Source: Dactylonectria macrodidyma (Eukaryota; Ascomycota; Sordariomycetes; Hypocreales; Nectriaceae). From it: 64,000 nucleotides of DNA. The notes below the pieces were generated by a model. That model ran no database searches. It saw only the letters and a program-made list of their open reading frames with translations, and was not told the DNA's origin. This document shows, piece by piece, positions 23,589 to 34,732 of this stretch. Location: the NCBI GenBank assembly GCA_020744425.1, contig JAGMUV010000004.1, positions 2,108,001-2,172,000 of the forward strand, given 5' to 3'. A program made the position numbers and the translations under genes. Each line of letters starts with the position of its first letter. The stretch's first letter is position 1.

Positions 23589-26476
23589 ATTGAAGGTTGT
23601 GTAGAGAGGATAATGTGTTTGAGTGAGAGACTGTTTGCTTTTTGGTAGGTTGCTTTGGTGCGCTTGCTTGAGTGATGATAGAGAGGGAAGGAGTTGATAC
23701 AAAGGTGGGAGATGGAGGGCTTTATATACCCAATTCCATCCATCAAGTCTGCCTATCTCCCTCGTATCTCGAGTGTATGTACAGAACTACCTCATTACTC
23801 GAGCATCCAGCAGCTACAATAGTCCGCATGCACCGCCCAAGCCTCCAACCCACCCTCTGTCGAATGCCCTTCGAGAGCGGCCCCCTCCATAACCTCGTCT
23901 TCAAGCCACGGACACCCATCAAGCTAAGACTCAGCCGTCCCACACTGTCTCGTACAGCCGCCATCATCATTACAGCGAGCTTTCTCTGGTGGTTGCGATG
24001 GCCCGGTCACGGGGAGCGGGTGATCGGCGGCGACCTCGGATGATGCCCAGCGCCTCAGGAGAGGGGATGAGGAGCAAGTGTCGTATACGAATGCTTACTT
24101 GTCGTGTGCGGCAACTTCCTGATGTGAGCCATCAGTCACATGGCTTGGGACAGCCCGTCGTCACTTACACTTTTTGCGAGATGTCGTTTTCAAGTCTTGT
24201 CAAACTTTCTATTCCCGGATCATCAAATTCCTCGCCTTTGATTGACATCTCCGATATCCCATGTAATTCAGTAGTTAACCCTGTTGCACGATCGACGCAT
24301 TCCAGCCCTACAACGCAACCTCGCTCCCGGGCACTCTATACGAGAAGGATGTCTTCTCCAGACCGCTACCACCACGATCGAGCTGTCACCTGCTAGGCTG
24401 CATGTCCATCTCTGCGCCATCCGTGGACACAGGTCTGACTTTGGTGTTGCATAAGCGGCACGTTGGCCAGGGCAATGAGATGCCGTCCCGGCTGTCCGAC
24501 CAACAGGCAGAAGTGAAGATGTCCGGGTTAGACAGGCGTGCGCTAGACAGAGGCTTATCCACGGAGCTAAAGATCCCAAGAGAAAAAAGAAAAAAGTCTC
24601 TAGCAATACGGACGGCCTCAATTTCTGACCTGCCGCCATTAACATGCCTCCAAAGCTGGGGGAGTTGGACGGGTGCTAAAAATAGTCCCCACACCACCCG
24701 CTCTGTCGGCACTCAAAGTGGCATGCCAGAGCTTCTTACCTAACAGCTGCATTGGAGAGAAGTCACCCGGTAGTCTCAATGCCACTGATACCCCGCAAAA
24801 CCGTCAACAATACGATACCACCATCAGCTTTGTTTTCCCGAGACACTTCTGACAACGACGCCCGCTAATTCGTCCTTTGAAATGCAGATCGCCTCGTGTT
24901 GAAAGGAGGGGGAGAAGTTGCCGATGGCCCGGGTCGGGCTTGAAATCAGCTGGAAAGACGAGAAGTGGATGTCAGAACAAATTGGAACTTACCAAGGTAA
25001 GACAAAATTATTTTCTCATCATGTCCTCGTTGCATTATTGGCTCTGGTGATGTGATTGGAGGCGTTATAAGACGCAGAGCAAAGCTAAAAAAGGGTAGCT
25101 CGGGCCCTGTCATGAAGCATCACCGCGGGGTTCCCTTTTTCCTTTTCAGCCCTAGAGTGGCTGAGTAAGTATGTGGATGATCGGGATATTGACGATTCGG
25201 CATCGTTCTAGCTGTTTGCTAATGTGTGTATCAATGGCTGAGCCTCCCGAGGCCGGTATGCCGAATACTTTCTGTCTTTGGTCTGGCTTAGAGGCTCAGC
25301 TCGGAGGCATTTGCACATGGCGACGCCATCATCGTCGGTCCATCGCATAGCGGGCCGACGAAGCGACGTCACACCGAACGTCTCACCATCATCGTTTCGT
25401 ATGACCAGGAAGTATACTGTGAAATATCAGCGGCGACCACGAGCTCAGCTGACTGATGCCGCGTCACTCTATGTTAGAACTGACTTGAATATGCCATTGG
25501 TACCCTCCAACTGAGACCCGTGCATCATTTCCATATGAGGCGGGGGATTTCTGACGCTGTTCGGGCATGGAATGTCAATCTCGTATCAAGACTATCTTAG
25601 TAACGTAATGGCCTTAAGCTCTTCCATCCGTCCAATGGCGTTCGAAGGGCCCACGCGACATCTACCGTATGATGGAGGCCCAGACTCGGGTCAGCAAACG
25701 ACACGCCGGGTGGCCGGCCAAGACAAAGCAAGCAAGTTGGGGCACGGGCACGGGCACATTACTCGCTGCCATCAAGGAAATAATGCTACCTTACCTCACA
25801 GAAGCGCAGAGGTACGCCATGTCCATCGGACATTTATTCAAGCCTCGATACGACACAGCCTCGATGGTATGGTCCAATGAGATGTCAGCTCTGTGTGCCA
25901 CACCACCCCGTCTAGTCCGATTCCCAGAATAGATAGGCATCGGTAGCCCATCTGAATGCCCTCCGCACCTCAACGGCGAAGGCGAAGGCTCAGAGTTCTA
26001 GCGGAGGCGATCCAGTCCTCTCGTTCGCCGCTCATCATCAGAAGGAAGGCTGGTGTGCTTTGAGGCCCTGTCCCCCACTCGAAGCGGTCCCCAGTAGCTC
26101 CATCTCTTGCACATATGAGCAAATCAAATGTCACTTGTCATCAGCAGACCTGACATGCGGGACAAGGCATGAATAGGCTCGAACCCTCGCATCCACTTAC
26201 CGATCGAGTCTCGTGGCAGGCTTGCCAGCCCTACGCCAGTCAGCTTAGACGTGAACACGGAATGTCACTTGCAGACACGACCTCACCCCACCCATTCATG
26301 ACGATCAACCAGCTCATTGGAACATCGAGAGCGCAACGAAAAACAAAGGTCACTATTTCCATTTACAGCTTGGATGTTGACACGCTCCCCCCATTGGCTC
26401 GGGATCCCTCACCGCGCCGGTCGGCTCTATTAGGCTATCCATATGTTCCAGATGTCATGTCATACCACCACCCTCT
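23589..26476. other. Gene-poor intergenic region
   Basis: About 2.9 kb with no frame that I can support as a gene. Reading frames are short, overlap on both strands and have no domains or signal peptides. The first 170 bp probably belongs to the small secreted protein promoter. A sparse tandem of G/C-rich GGGCAC units lies near 25740-25760. Confidence 0.5.
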
Positions 26477-29472
26477 CTACAACGGTGCCTCCCATCTCTT
26501 GTTGATTTGCTTTCTCCGCACCTACATGAAAACATAGCGTTAGTATTACTGCGTGGCAAAATAGAGACGGGAATTGAACGGGTCTGAGGGAAGAGGGGTA
26601 AAAAACGTACCATGGGTGACAGGAACATCACACCGCTATACAACGCCATCACGGTCATCACGAGCGTCAACTTGTTGAAGCCGTTTCCAAGGATATCAAA
26701 CACGCCGCTGGGCGCTACTCTCGTGCCAAACACGTCAATGCCGTACGCTACCACCAAGCTAGTGCTTTCCACAATGGCAGGCGCCGCGACAATGCCCTTG
26801 ACTCCCACAATGCTTCGGTGGTGAGACACAACCGTGCGTGGGTCAATCTCGATGGCCGGGGCGTACTTGATCAGAGCCTCGGCTTCCTTCTCGGCGGGCG
26901 TCGAGTCTCGCCCGACGGGTCGTCGGGGATCCAAAATTTGACGTGGCACACCGACAATGGAATAAGACTCGGGCAGGTAAGCAAGGAGCTGGCGGTTGGC
27001 GATACCCTGACGAGTCTGCGTCACAGCCAAGGTGCTGAGGGGTTGAGAGATCACATAAGCCTGTTGAACAACCCAGGGGAGAGGAGCGCCTGATGGCGTG
27101 TCTACAGGGTTCAGTGATGAGAAGCTCGCCGCATCTCCCAGAGGGCCACGGTCATCTGGCGATTCGGACTCGTAGAGATCAGACACAATGACTTGGTAGC
27201 CCTTGATTGCCCTGTTGGTGCCGTCACTCAGGGTGTGCTGCCCGAAGAAGGAGCAGGCATACCAGTTCTCGGCCATGGCACAAGAAATTTCCTTGGTAGG
27301 GTCAACGCCAGTGTAATCCTGCGACACCAGAATCTGGCCAGAAACTGTGTCAACCAACTGTACCGACAAGATAGAGTCGGCTTCATTGATTGCGGCAACC
27401 ACAATCGTGTTGGCATTCAGGTACTTGTAGCTAACACGGCGATCTCCCAGAACTCGGCCGATCGATGCAATGGGGTCGTGGGACGACGCTTTTGCGATCT
27501 CGACAATCTTCTGACCTGGGAAGAGCTGAAGCTGCCAAATCTCCTGCTCAACAGCCTTGTCGCCTTCGCTGATGAATTTGAGTCCGCGGATGGTCTCTCC
27601 CTCGCCACGAACGACAACGGTCTGTTCAGGAGTCCAGCCCGCGGGGACATTACCAGCTTCACCGTTGACTCCCAGGGGAAGGAGCCACTTTCCAGAGGGG
27701 CTGTCAACCAAGACGGTGCTCGAGACTGGAGCCAATGAGCCGGGAGGCATAACCTCGACGACTTCTCCGGTCTCGCTCTTGATGGCGACGTACTCGCCCT
27801 TGGCACCGCGAAAAGTGACGACACCCTCATCCTTGGCATAAATTCCCTTCACATCAAGAGTCTCGCCGGGAACCTGGGGAAGAACGCTCTTGGACCAAAT
27901 CACCTGGCCATTGTTTCCAGTGCTAAGTCCGTACACGCGGCCACGTCGGGTCACAAGGACAATGATCTTGTTGAAACCAAAGGTGTCGCGTTGCAAACCC
28001 TCCTTCTTGCTCGGAGCCTCGCCGCCAAACAGACTGCTCATAAAACTCTCAGGAATGGAAGCAAGGTAATCCGGTAAATACTGGAGGTCGTTGATGTGGC
28101 GCTTGACGCGGTGGATGTAGGCCTCCAGGGGGTTGGTATGCGCCTCCTGCTCCAGGACCTTGGCGAGGTTCTCGCTGGCAGGAATTTCTGCCCAAACCGC
28201 TGCAACCGCTGCAGTCAGTCCTTCAGGGCGCTGCCAATCCACCTCACCGTTACGCACCAGGACCCAGTCGTCGGCCTTGGTCACAACAGCAGCTCTGACG
28301 GCAAAGCCTTCGCCTGAGGGCTTCTTAATGACTTCTGCGACGGCGTGAATCGGTTCAACGTCACCGGTTGGCCTGAAAGGCCAGCGAGCGAGAACTGCAT
28401 GCGACTCGGAAGAAACGATAATGATCTCGTCCGCGGTGATTCGAGTGAAGTAGACATTGGCACCGTCTGAGCTAGTCGAGATGGCGCCTTGACCGGAAAG
28501 ATGAGGCAGCTCGTAGGCCTGGGAAATCTGGCTGTTCTTCAAGTTGGTGTGATAAACCTCGGCTTTGTTGCCATTCTTAGTCCTCGTGTGGACCAGGAAG
28601 TGAGGCTGCGACTGGATTAGGTGGGGCGCATGAATATCGACAGAGACAGCATCGGCTGGCAATTTGATCTCTTGCGTAGCCTTGGTGCCCAGCACGTTGA
28701 CCTTGAGCTTGGTCAGGGTGTTGTCGGTCCACGCCAGGATCGGCGCCGCCGAGTTGCCACCAACAAACATGACGTCCTTGGGACCATGGACATCGCCCTT
28801 GGTGCCGATCGACAGGTCGTCAAGGCGAGATCCCGCAGCAATATCGAGAGCCGTAACCTTGAGGCTGTACGAGGCGGGCGAGCCATGAAGGCTGATAATG
28901 TAGACCTTGGCGATGTCGGTCGAGACCTGCAGAGGAGTATTCTTTGTGGTCTCGCGGAACTCCCACACGACGTGACCCAGTGTACCATGTAGGCGTCGCA
29001 GAATGGTCGATCCATCTTCCTCTGTCAAGACGAGGACGTCCTTGGTCGACTTCTCTGTCAGCTCGAGAATCTCCAAATCCTTCACCTCGCCCTGAAACTC
29101 GGCCTGCCAGATGCTCCGACCCGTCAGCGCATCCCACGCCTGTACGCGCGACCCGTATGCAGAAGCAACCCAGTGCTGGCCCTCGGCGGCGCGCAAGAAG
29201 CCGCCGCCATTGGTGAGGTCATCGGCGACCTGCTGGCGCCATACTACGGCGCCATTGCTGGGATTCACGGCGCCGAGAACGCCGACATCACTGAGAGTAT
29301 ATAGGAGGCTGGCCTTGTCGGTCTTTCGCGGTCGATGGAAGAAGGTGGTCTCGACTTGGGGGACGCCGACGAGCGCGTGGTGGAAATCGATGGTGCCGAC
29401 TTCGTCTTGGAATACGGCTACTCCTACTGACGACAATGCCAGTAGGAGCAGCGGTTGTAATGAGAACCGCAT
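26477..29472 (-). CDS. EMC1: ER membrane protein complex subunit 1
   Basis: Exons 29472-26611 and 26521-26477 give 968 residues. The protein has a signal peptide (MRFSLQPLLLLALSSVGVAVF), a long luminal PQQ-like beta-propeller beginning FQDEVGTIDFHHALVGVP with outer-blade repeats such as VNPSNGAVVWRQQV, the DUF1620 region in the last 230 residues (PLSTLAVTQTRQGIANRQLL, LPESYSIVGVPRQILDPRRP), one membrane helix at about 935-954, and a short cytoplasmic tail. The second exon is only 15 codons and encodes VRRKQINKRWEAPL, the basic tail typical of EMC1; without this splice the frame runs on into unrelated residues. EMC1 is the large luminal subunit of the ER insertase that places tail-anchored and multipass proteins. 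It is transcribed divergently from the permease gene. Confidence 0.95.
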
Positions 29473-30379
29473 CGTTGAGTGGAGGGCGTTGCTGCGGCTT
29501 CACGCTTGACGGAGCTTGGGAGAGCTTCAAGCTGATGCATCATTATGGCGACCTGTTACGATGCGCATTGATTAGTCATCTCTGAGCTCCAGGGTAGGTT
29601 CACAGCGGGCAACAGCGACGGCTCAAACCTAGTGCAAACTGTTTAAGGTGGATGCCAGGATACGAAAAATAGTAGTTTCGAATTCTCTATGTCGTGTGAT
29701 GTCGTCCTTGACTACTCTGCACTGTTACTCGTCATTGGCGTAGTTAAAGTTCAATAACGTTTTCTTCTCACTCTTCTAGGGTGCACTGGCCCGTGGTCTA
29801 GTTATTGCGACATCGGTGAGATAACTTACACGATGTTCGGCCATCCCCGTGAAAAACCAGAAGGACCGAATTAACGAACGACGTAGACACAACTTAGACA
29901 TGAACAACCATTTGAAGTCTTTGACAGCTACTATCGCCCAAAATAATTCCCACTCCACATATCATATACATGATATGTAACTCAGCGCAAAGCGCAAATA
30001 CTCCGGCTATACTTGCCTTGTGTTCCCTGACACCCTGACACCCTGGGGCAACATCATGACTTGACGCGATCAATAGCCGCGCGGCCCTCTTTTCAAGAAC
30101 GGGGTTTCTCGTATCACAACGAGACGCTAGCAACAAGTTCGCCGAGGCTTCATATAACATGGACCCAGATAGCACCAAAGTAGGCAAGGGGCGACACTGA
30201 GAACGGAACGCGGTGCCGGTTCCAGATTCCATAAGGTTTAGACCGCTCCATCTGGTGGCCCTATCCCGATAACGCAATCCGCCTGAAGGAGTAGGTGCTA
30301 CGCATTTTTACCCCAGGCTAGGTACATATGAGCGACCGGTTCGGCGAAATACTCTGGATGGGTTTGGCATAAGAGGAGC
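29473..30379. other. Divergent promoter region, EMC1 and amino-acid permease
   Basis: This 0.9-kb spacer must hold both promoters. It is AT-rich in its middle. No frame in it looks coding, and I see no distinctive operator motif. Confidence 0.6.
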
Positions 30380-32173
30380 ATGAGCCGTGGATTGAGTTTC
30401 GAGGTCGAGGACGAGGAGTCACCTCTGTTAGCCTTTGTCGACTCTAACCGTCACCACCGAAGACCACTGGACATGGGACCATTCAACCCCACCGTCGACC
30501 AGCACTCGGTGTCGTCCGACCGGGATCGGGATGCCGATGGCGATCTCGTGACGGCCGCCGAGCAGCGGGATCTCAAGCGCGGGCTTACAGAGCGCCATCT
30601 GTCCATGCTTGGCATTGCCGGTGCTATCGGTACGGGTTTGTTTCTCGGCCTTGGCGGCGCTATCCAGACCGGCGGCCCTCTCGGCGCCCTGCTTGGCTAC
30701 GGCACTGTTGGCTTGGTTGTCTGCGCCGTCCAGTTTGCGCTCGGTGAGGTAGCTGCACTGCTGCCCGTCACAGGTGCTTTTGTGAGACATGCCGAGTTCC
30801 TCGTCGACCCGGCCTGGGGCTTTGCTATCGGCTGGAACCTGGTCTACGGAAACATCCTATCAATCCCGTCCGAAATCACAGCTATTTGCGTCTTATTCGA
30901 ATTCTGGACCGACATCAACCCCTCCGTCTTCATCATCTCATTCATCATCCTCACCGTTATCGTCGGAATCGCCTTTATCCGCGTCTTTGGCGAGGTCGAG
31001 TTCTTCTTCGCCTCCCTCAAGATCCTCCTTGTCGTCTTCCTTATCATTCTCGGCTTGGTGATCAACTTGGGCGGAATTTCCGGCGTTCCTCGGACCGGCT
31101 TCAAGTACTGGAAGAATCCTGGGCCTTTCGTCGAGTACATTGCCTCCGGAAAATGGGGCAACTTCCTTGGCTACTGGAGTGTCATGACCGGCGCCGTCTT
31201 CTCCTTCGCCGGCGTCGAGTCCATCGCCATGGCAGCTGCCGAGACGAAAAACCCTCGCAAAGCGATCCCGAGGGCTTGCAAAAATGTCTTCATCCGAATC
31301 GTCATCTTTTACATGCTCGCCATTTTGGTCGTGGGTATGCTGGTCGCCAGTAACGACACTCGACTGGACGACGCCTACGGAACAGCTGCGCAAAGCCCCT
31401 TTGTGATCGCTGCCTCTGCCGCAGGAATCCGCGCCATCCCCTCTGTTGTCAACGCAGTCGTCATCACATCTGCTTGGTCGGCGTCGAACCAGAGCTTGAT
31501 GGCTGGAACACGTGTTTTGTACGGTCTTGCCCTCAAGGGCCAGGCTCCGCGAATCTTCTTGAAGACGACGTCTTGGGGTACTCCTTGGGTCTGTGTGCTC
31601 TTCTTCACCGCGTTCATGTTCCTTAGCTTTATGAGTCTTTCCGCTGGCGCCATGACCGTGTTTTGGTGGTTTGTGGACCTGACTGCCGCGGGTGTCTTGG
31701 TTTCGTGGTCGAGCATCTTGTTGAACCACATCCGATTGCGAAAGGCCATGAAAGTGCAGGGCATTCCTGTCTCGCACCTCCCGTGGCATAATTCCTGGAC
31801 AAGTAAGTGCATGGATAAATGATATTGGCCGAGATTGAAAGCTAACCAGGACATTACTCAGTTTACTCCTCATACGCTGCGTTGGTCATGAGCCTGACCA
31901 TCCTCTTCACAGGTGGCTTTGCCGTCTTCACTAAAGGAAACTGGAGCGCTGTCGGCTTTGTTTCGTCGTACCTGTATGTTCTGACTTGGATTTGTTTCTG
32001 CTGTGTACAAAGCTAATTTTCGCAGTGACATTCCCATCGTGATAACGGCGTATCTGGCGTGGAAGTTTGTGAAGAAGACGAAGATTGCTTCGCTATCTGA
32101 GATACCGCTTGCCGACGCCTTTGAGAAGTCACATCAGTTCGACCCATCATCTGACACTCCAACGTCCGTTTGA
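30380..32173 (+). CDS. Amino-acid permease of the YAT/AAP family
   Basis: Three exons, 30380-31802, 31862-31973 and 32026-32173, give 560 residues. A hydrophilic N-terminal tail of about 75 residues is followed by twelve predicted membrane helices. Family signatures are LTERHLSMLGIAGAIGTGLF in helix 1, GALLGYGTVGLVVCAVQFAL-GE in helix 2, and FSFAGVESIAMAAAETKNPR, the conserved loop of fungal amino-acid permeases. The last two introns lie in the C-terminal quarter, with GTAAGT and GTATGT donors and GCTAAC/GCTAAT branch sites. The tail ends hydrophilic (SDTPTSV). These are proton symporters at the plasma membrane; sequence alone does not reveal specificity. The adjacent downstream gene is a tRNA. 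Confidence 0.92.
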
Positions 32174-32474
32174 AGCCTGCATCTGACCTGAGTGCCAATT
32201 AACTTAGGCTTGGATATGCGAAAGGTCCTGGCGATACTGGAAACGGCCAAGCTGTATATATAATTAGAATAGCGACATCGATACAAATAAACCATCTGCT
32301 TCTGAACAAGTTATGTGTGCAATAAGCAAATTAATTGACTTGTTGTAAAGTTGACGAGTCTCGTGCAGGCGAGTTTTCTGGAAGGCTTTTTTGAATTTTT
32401 AGAGCCTCGTGAGAGAGGTATAATGCATGATAGTTTCCCCGCTTCCACAATCGGATGACTATCCGCCAATCAAT

Positions 32475-32600
32475 GTCAGAGTGGCCGAGTGGTTAAGGCG
32501 TCAGACTTGAAGCGCTCCTTGATACTGGATCTGATCCAGAGTAAACGAGCCTAGATATCTGATTCCCTAGGGATCGCAGGTTCGAATCCTGTCTCTGACG
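32475..32600 (+). tRNA. tRNA-Ser (anticodon UGA) with an intron
   Basis: Acceptor stem GTCAGAG pairs with CTCTGAC, and the discriminator base is G, as in serine tRNAs. The D arm is GCCGAGTGGTTAAGGC. The anticodon stem TCAGA/TCTGA closes a loop CT-TGA-AA with anticodon TGA at 32508-32510. A long variable arm (TTCCCTAGGGATC) marks a class II tRNA, and the T arm is CAGGTTCGAATCCTG. A 45-nt intron (32512-32556) lies one base after the anticodon, the standard nuclear position, and can fold as CTGGAT-CTG-ATCCAG. A TTTTT run at 32634-32638 can end Pol III transcription. Confidence 0.95.
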
Positions 32601-32633
32601 AATATTTCCTAGACCCCCTCACTCAGGGTCTTC

Positions 32634-32638
32634 TTTTT
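32634..32638 (+). terminator. Pol III T-run after tRNA-Ser
   Basis: Five T residues lie 34 bp beyond the mature tRNA end, followed by a second T-rich run near 32643 and a long one near 32692. The position fits Pol III termination. Confidence 0.5.
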
Positions 32639-33295
32639 GCGGTTTTTGGCGATCATCTTTCATATATATTCTTATGATGCATGCTGCCCTTTTTTTTTTT
32701 TTTGGGTCTTTGAACTGGCGTTAGTATGTAGGTCCGTTTTCAGGTAGCTGCCCTGTAAAGCTTCGCGATCTGCCTGGCTCATGCGTATGAGATTGCGAAT
32801 AGTTGACGCCACTTCAGGATCATGAAATGACGAAAACAACTTGGTCACACACTTTAAACGATCCGAGACATGTTTCAACTTGGACGCCAGAGTGTGACAA
32901 TCATCGGTGATTTTTCGTCTCTCCAACCAAAGGCACCCAAATCCTGTTTGCTTGGCTCCATGCAGCGTGTCATGGGATCGCCCCTCGCGGTAATTGTCCC
33001 GTGCCAAACACCAACAACCTCAGTCATCAACATTGTCATCGACTCTTCATATCTAGGTAGACATGTGCAAATGACAGTGTTCATCGTATGATAATGCAGA
33101 GGCATCGTTGATTTTATTGCCCCTTGAGAAGTCGATGATCGGACAGCAACTGTACATGACGCATGCTTCTGTTACATCTCGATACCACTTATCACGACTG
33201 AAATCACCCACGAGGAGCCATCCCGGGCTTTTCGCAGTCAGGTTTGACAGTCCGACTCTCGGATCTCGTACGCTATACACGTTAATACAACTGCC
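32639..33295. other. Intergenic between tRNA-Ser and the unknown membrane-protein gene
   Basis: It contains a poly-T run at 32692-32704. No frame looks coding. The last part is the probable leader of the gene at 33296. Confidence 0.5.
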
Positions 33296-34425
33296 ATGGA
33301 GGTACAGGCAGGCTTATTCCATGCTATCTCTGCAACGGCGACTAACAAGATACCAAACGGCAGATACTCCCGAGATCTCTCATCCACTCGTGGTCCGCCA
33401 CGCCCATCCCGGACCTCAAGCTCTCGGCCAGCGGCCTCCTCGCGCTCGCCGACCTCCGCACCGTCGCCCACCGCACCGCCCTCACCGGCGGTTCCTCCTG
33501 GCTGGACGCCCTGGTGCTAGCTCCCGGATTGCACTATCAGCAAGCCTGCGACTGGCTCGACCGCGAGACTCCCGTGGGCCTAATGGCGCTGGGCGGCGCC
33601 GACGCCCGGTACGACATCAAGAACGTCGTCACGCTCAACTATCTCATGGGCCTGTGCCGTCAGGGTCCCAAGGGGCTTGTTACTATCGACGTGGGATCTG
33701 TGGCGGCGTGGCAGGTGGGGAAGCGTGTTCGTCGAGTGCTCAGAAAGAGACGAAAGATTGCCGACGAGGAAGATGACAAGTATCTCGACATTTCTCCTCC
33801 AAACCTGGACTGGGTAAGCCACTTGCTGTACCTCATCAGCCCATGCCTCACCGTCGCCTCCATAACCTTCATGGTGCTCTTCGAAGACTGGTGGGGCGTG
33901 TCCATCATCCTCGCCCTCATCGCCTCGCGCATCCTCAACATCTGGGCCATCAAGCACCGCACCGAGCCGCACGCCCTCAACCCGACGCCGATGATGGCGC
34001 CCGACCGCGGCATCACCGTGTACCGCATCGACCTCGGCGGCGGCCACGTCGTCCGCCTGCGCGGCCTAGACACGGACTTGCAGGCCCTCACCACGCAGGT
34101 CTGGCTCCGCGCCCAGTCGCATCTCGACGGGTACCTCGAGGCGGCGGCCAAGCTGATCGTGTACCTTGTGGCCGCGCTGAGCGGCAACATGACCCAAGCG
34201 GGCGCCATTATCCTTGTCGGCTTGCTGGTGTCGAGTGCTGCGTTGCTGGGGTTGAGCAATGCCCACGCCAGCGGGTTTCGAGTCCATGGGCGGTATGCGG
34301 TACCAGAGCAAGTCGGAACTGGGGATGAAACCGTGGGGACGACTACTGCGGTGCAGAATGTGGATGGTCGAGTTCGGAGTCGACCTGTGACGACACCACC
34401 TTCTCGAGAGCTGGGCAATCAGTAG
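33296..34425 (+). CDS. Uncharacterised fungal membrane protein
   Basis: The main exon is 33364-34425; an in-frame stop at 33343 means it must be entered by splicing. A two-codon first exon, ATGGAG at 33296-33301, with a GTACAG donor, a GACTAAC branch site and a GGCAG acceptor gives a clean start (MEILPRSLIHSWSATPIPDL) and 355 residues in total. Visible features are a soluble N-terminal third (SWLDALVLAPGLHYQQACDW), a basic charged stretch (VGKRVRRVLRKRRKIADEE), membrane helices at about 153-175 and 180-200, a hydrophobic pair at about 260-305, and a hydrophilic tail. I do not recognise a named family. The alternative is an unseen longer upstream exon. Confidence 0.65.
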
Positions 34426-34732
34426 AGGTGAATCTTATACTCACGATAGAGGAATACTTTCTTCAAGGTTTAACCCAGCTGCAACGGCCGTTCATTCACT
34501 GAACTCTACCCGGATTCTCTCCCGTAGCAAGATTCTGTTGTACAAAAACGCCTACCCAGCCCATTATCCGTGTTGCAGGCAGCCCAGAGCAAGAAAAAAA
34601 AAAGCCGCGAATCCATCAACCCAAGACTAAACCCCAACAATCCTGACCATCTGTCTATCCAAATCAACTCTTCTAGCAAAACACTTAACCCAGAAAATGT
34701 ACTCCCCTCCCAGTTCACAGTACAGCGGCGCC
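34426..34732. other. Short intergenic between convergent genes
   Basis: A 307-bp spacer with an A-run at 34592-34601 and otherwise nothing recognisable; it holds the 3' ends of the two flanking genes. Confidence 0.6.

Noticed and set aside
30938..31873. 311-codon minus-strand frame
   Set aside because: Antisense to the amino-acid permease; charged, without any family feature.
33660..34418. 252-codon minus-strand frame
   Set aside because: Antisense to the unknown membrane protein, which has clear membrane helices on the plus strand.
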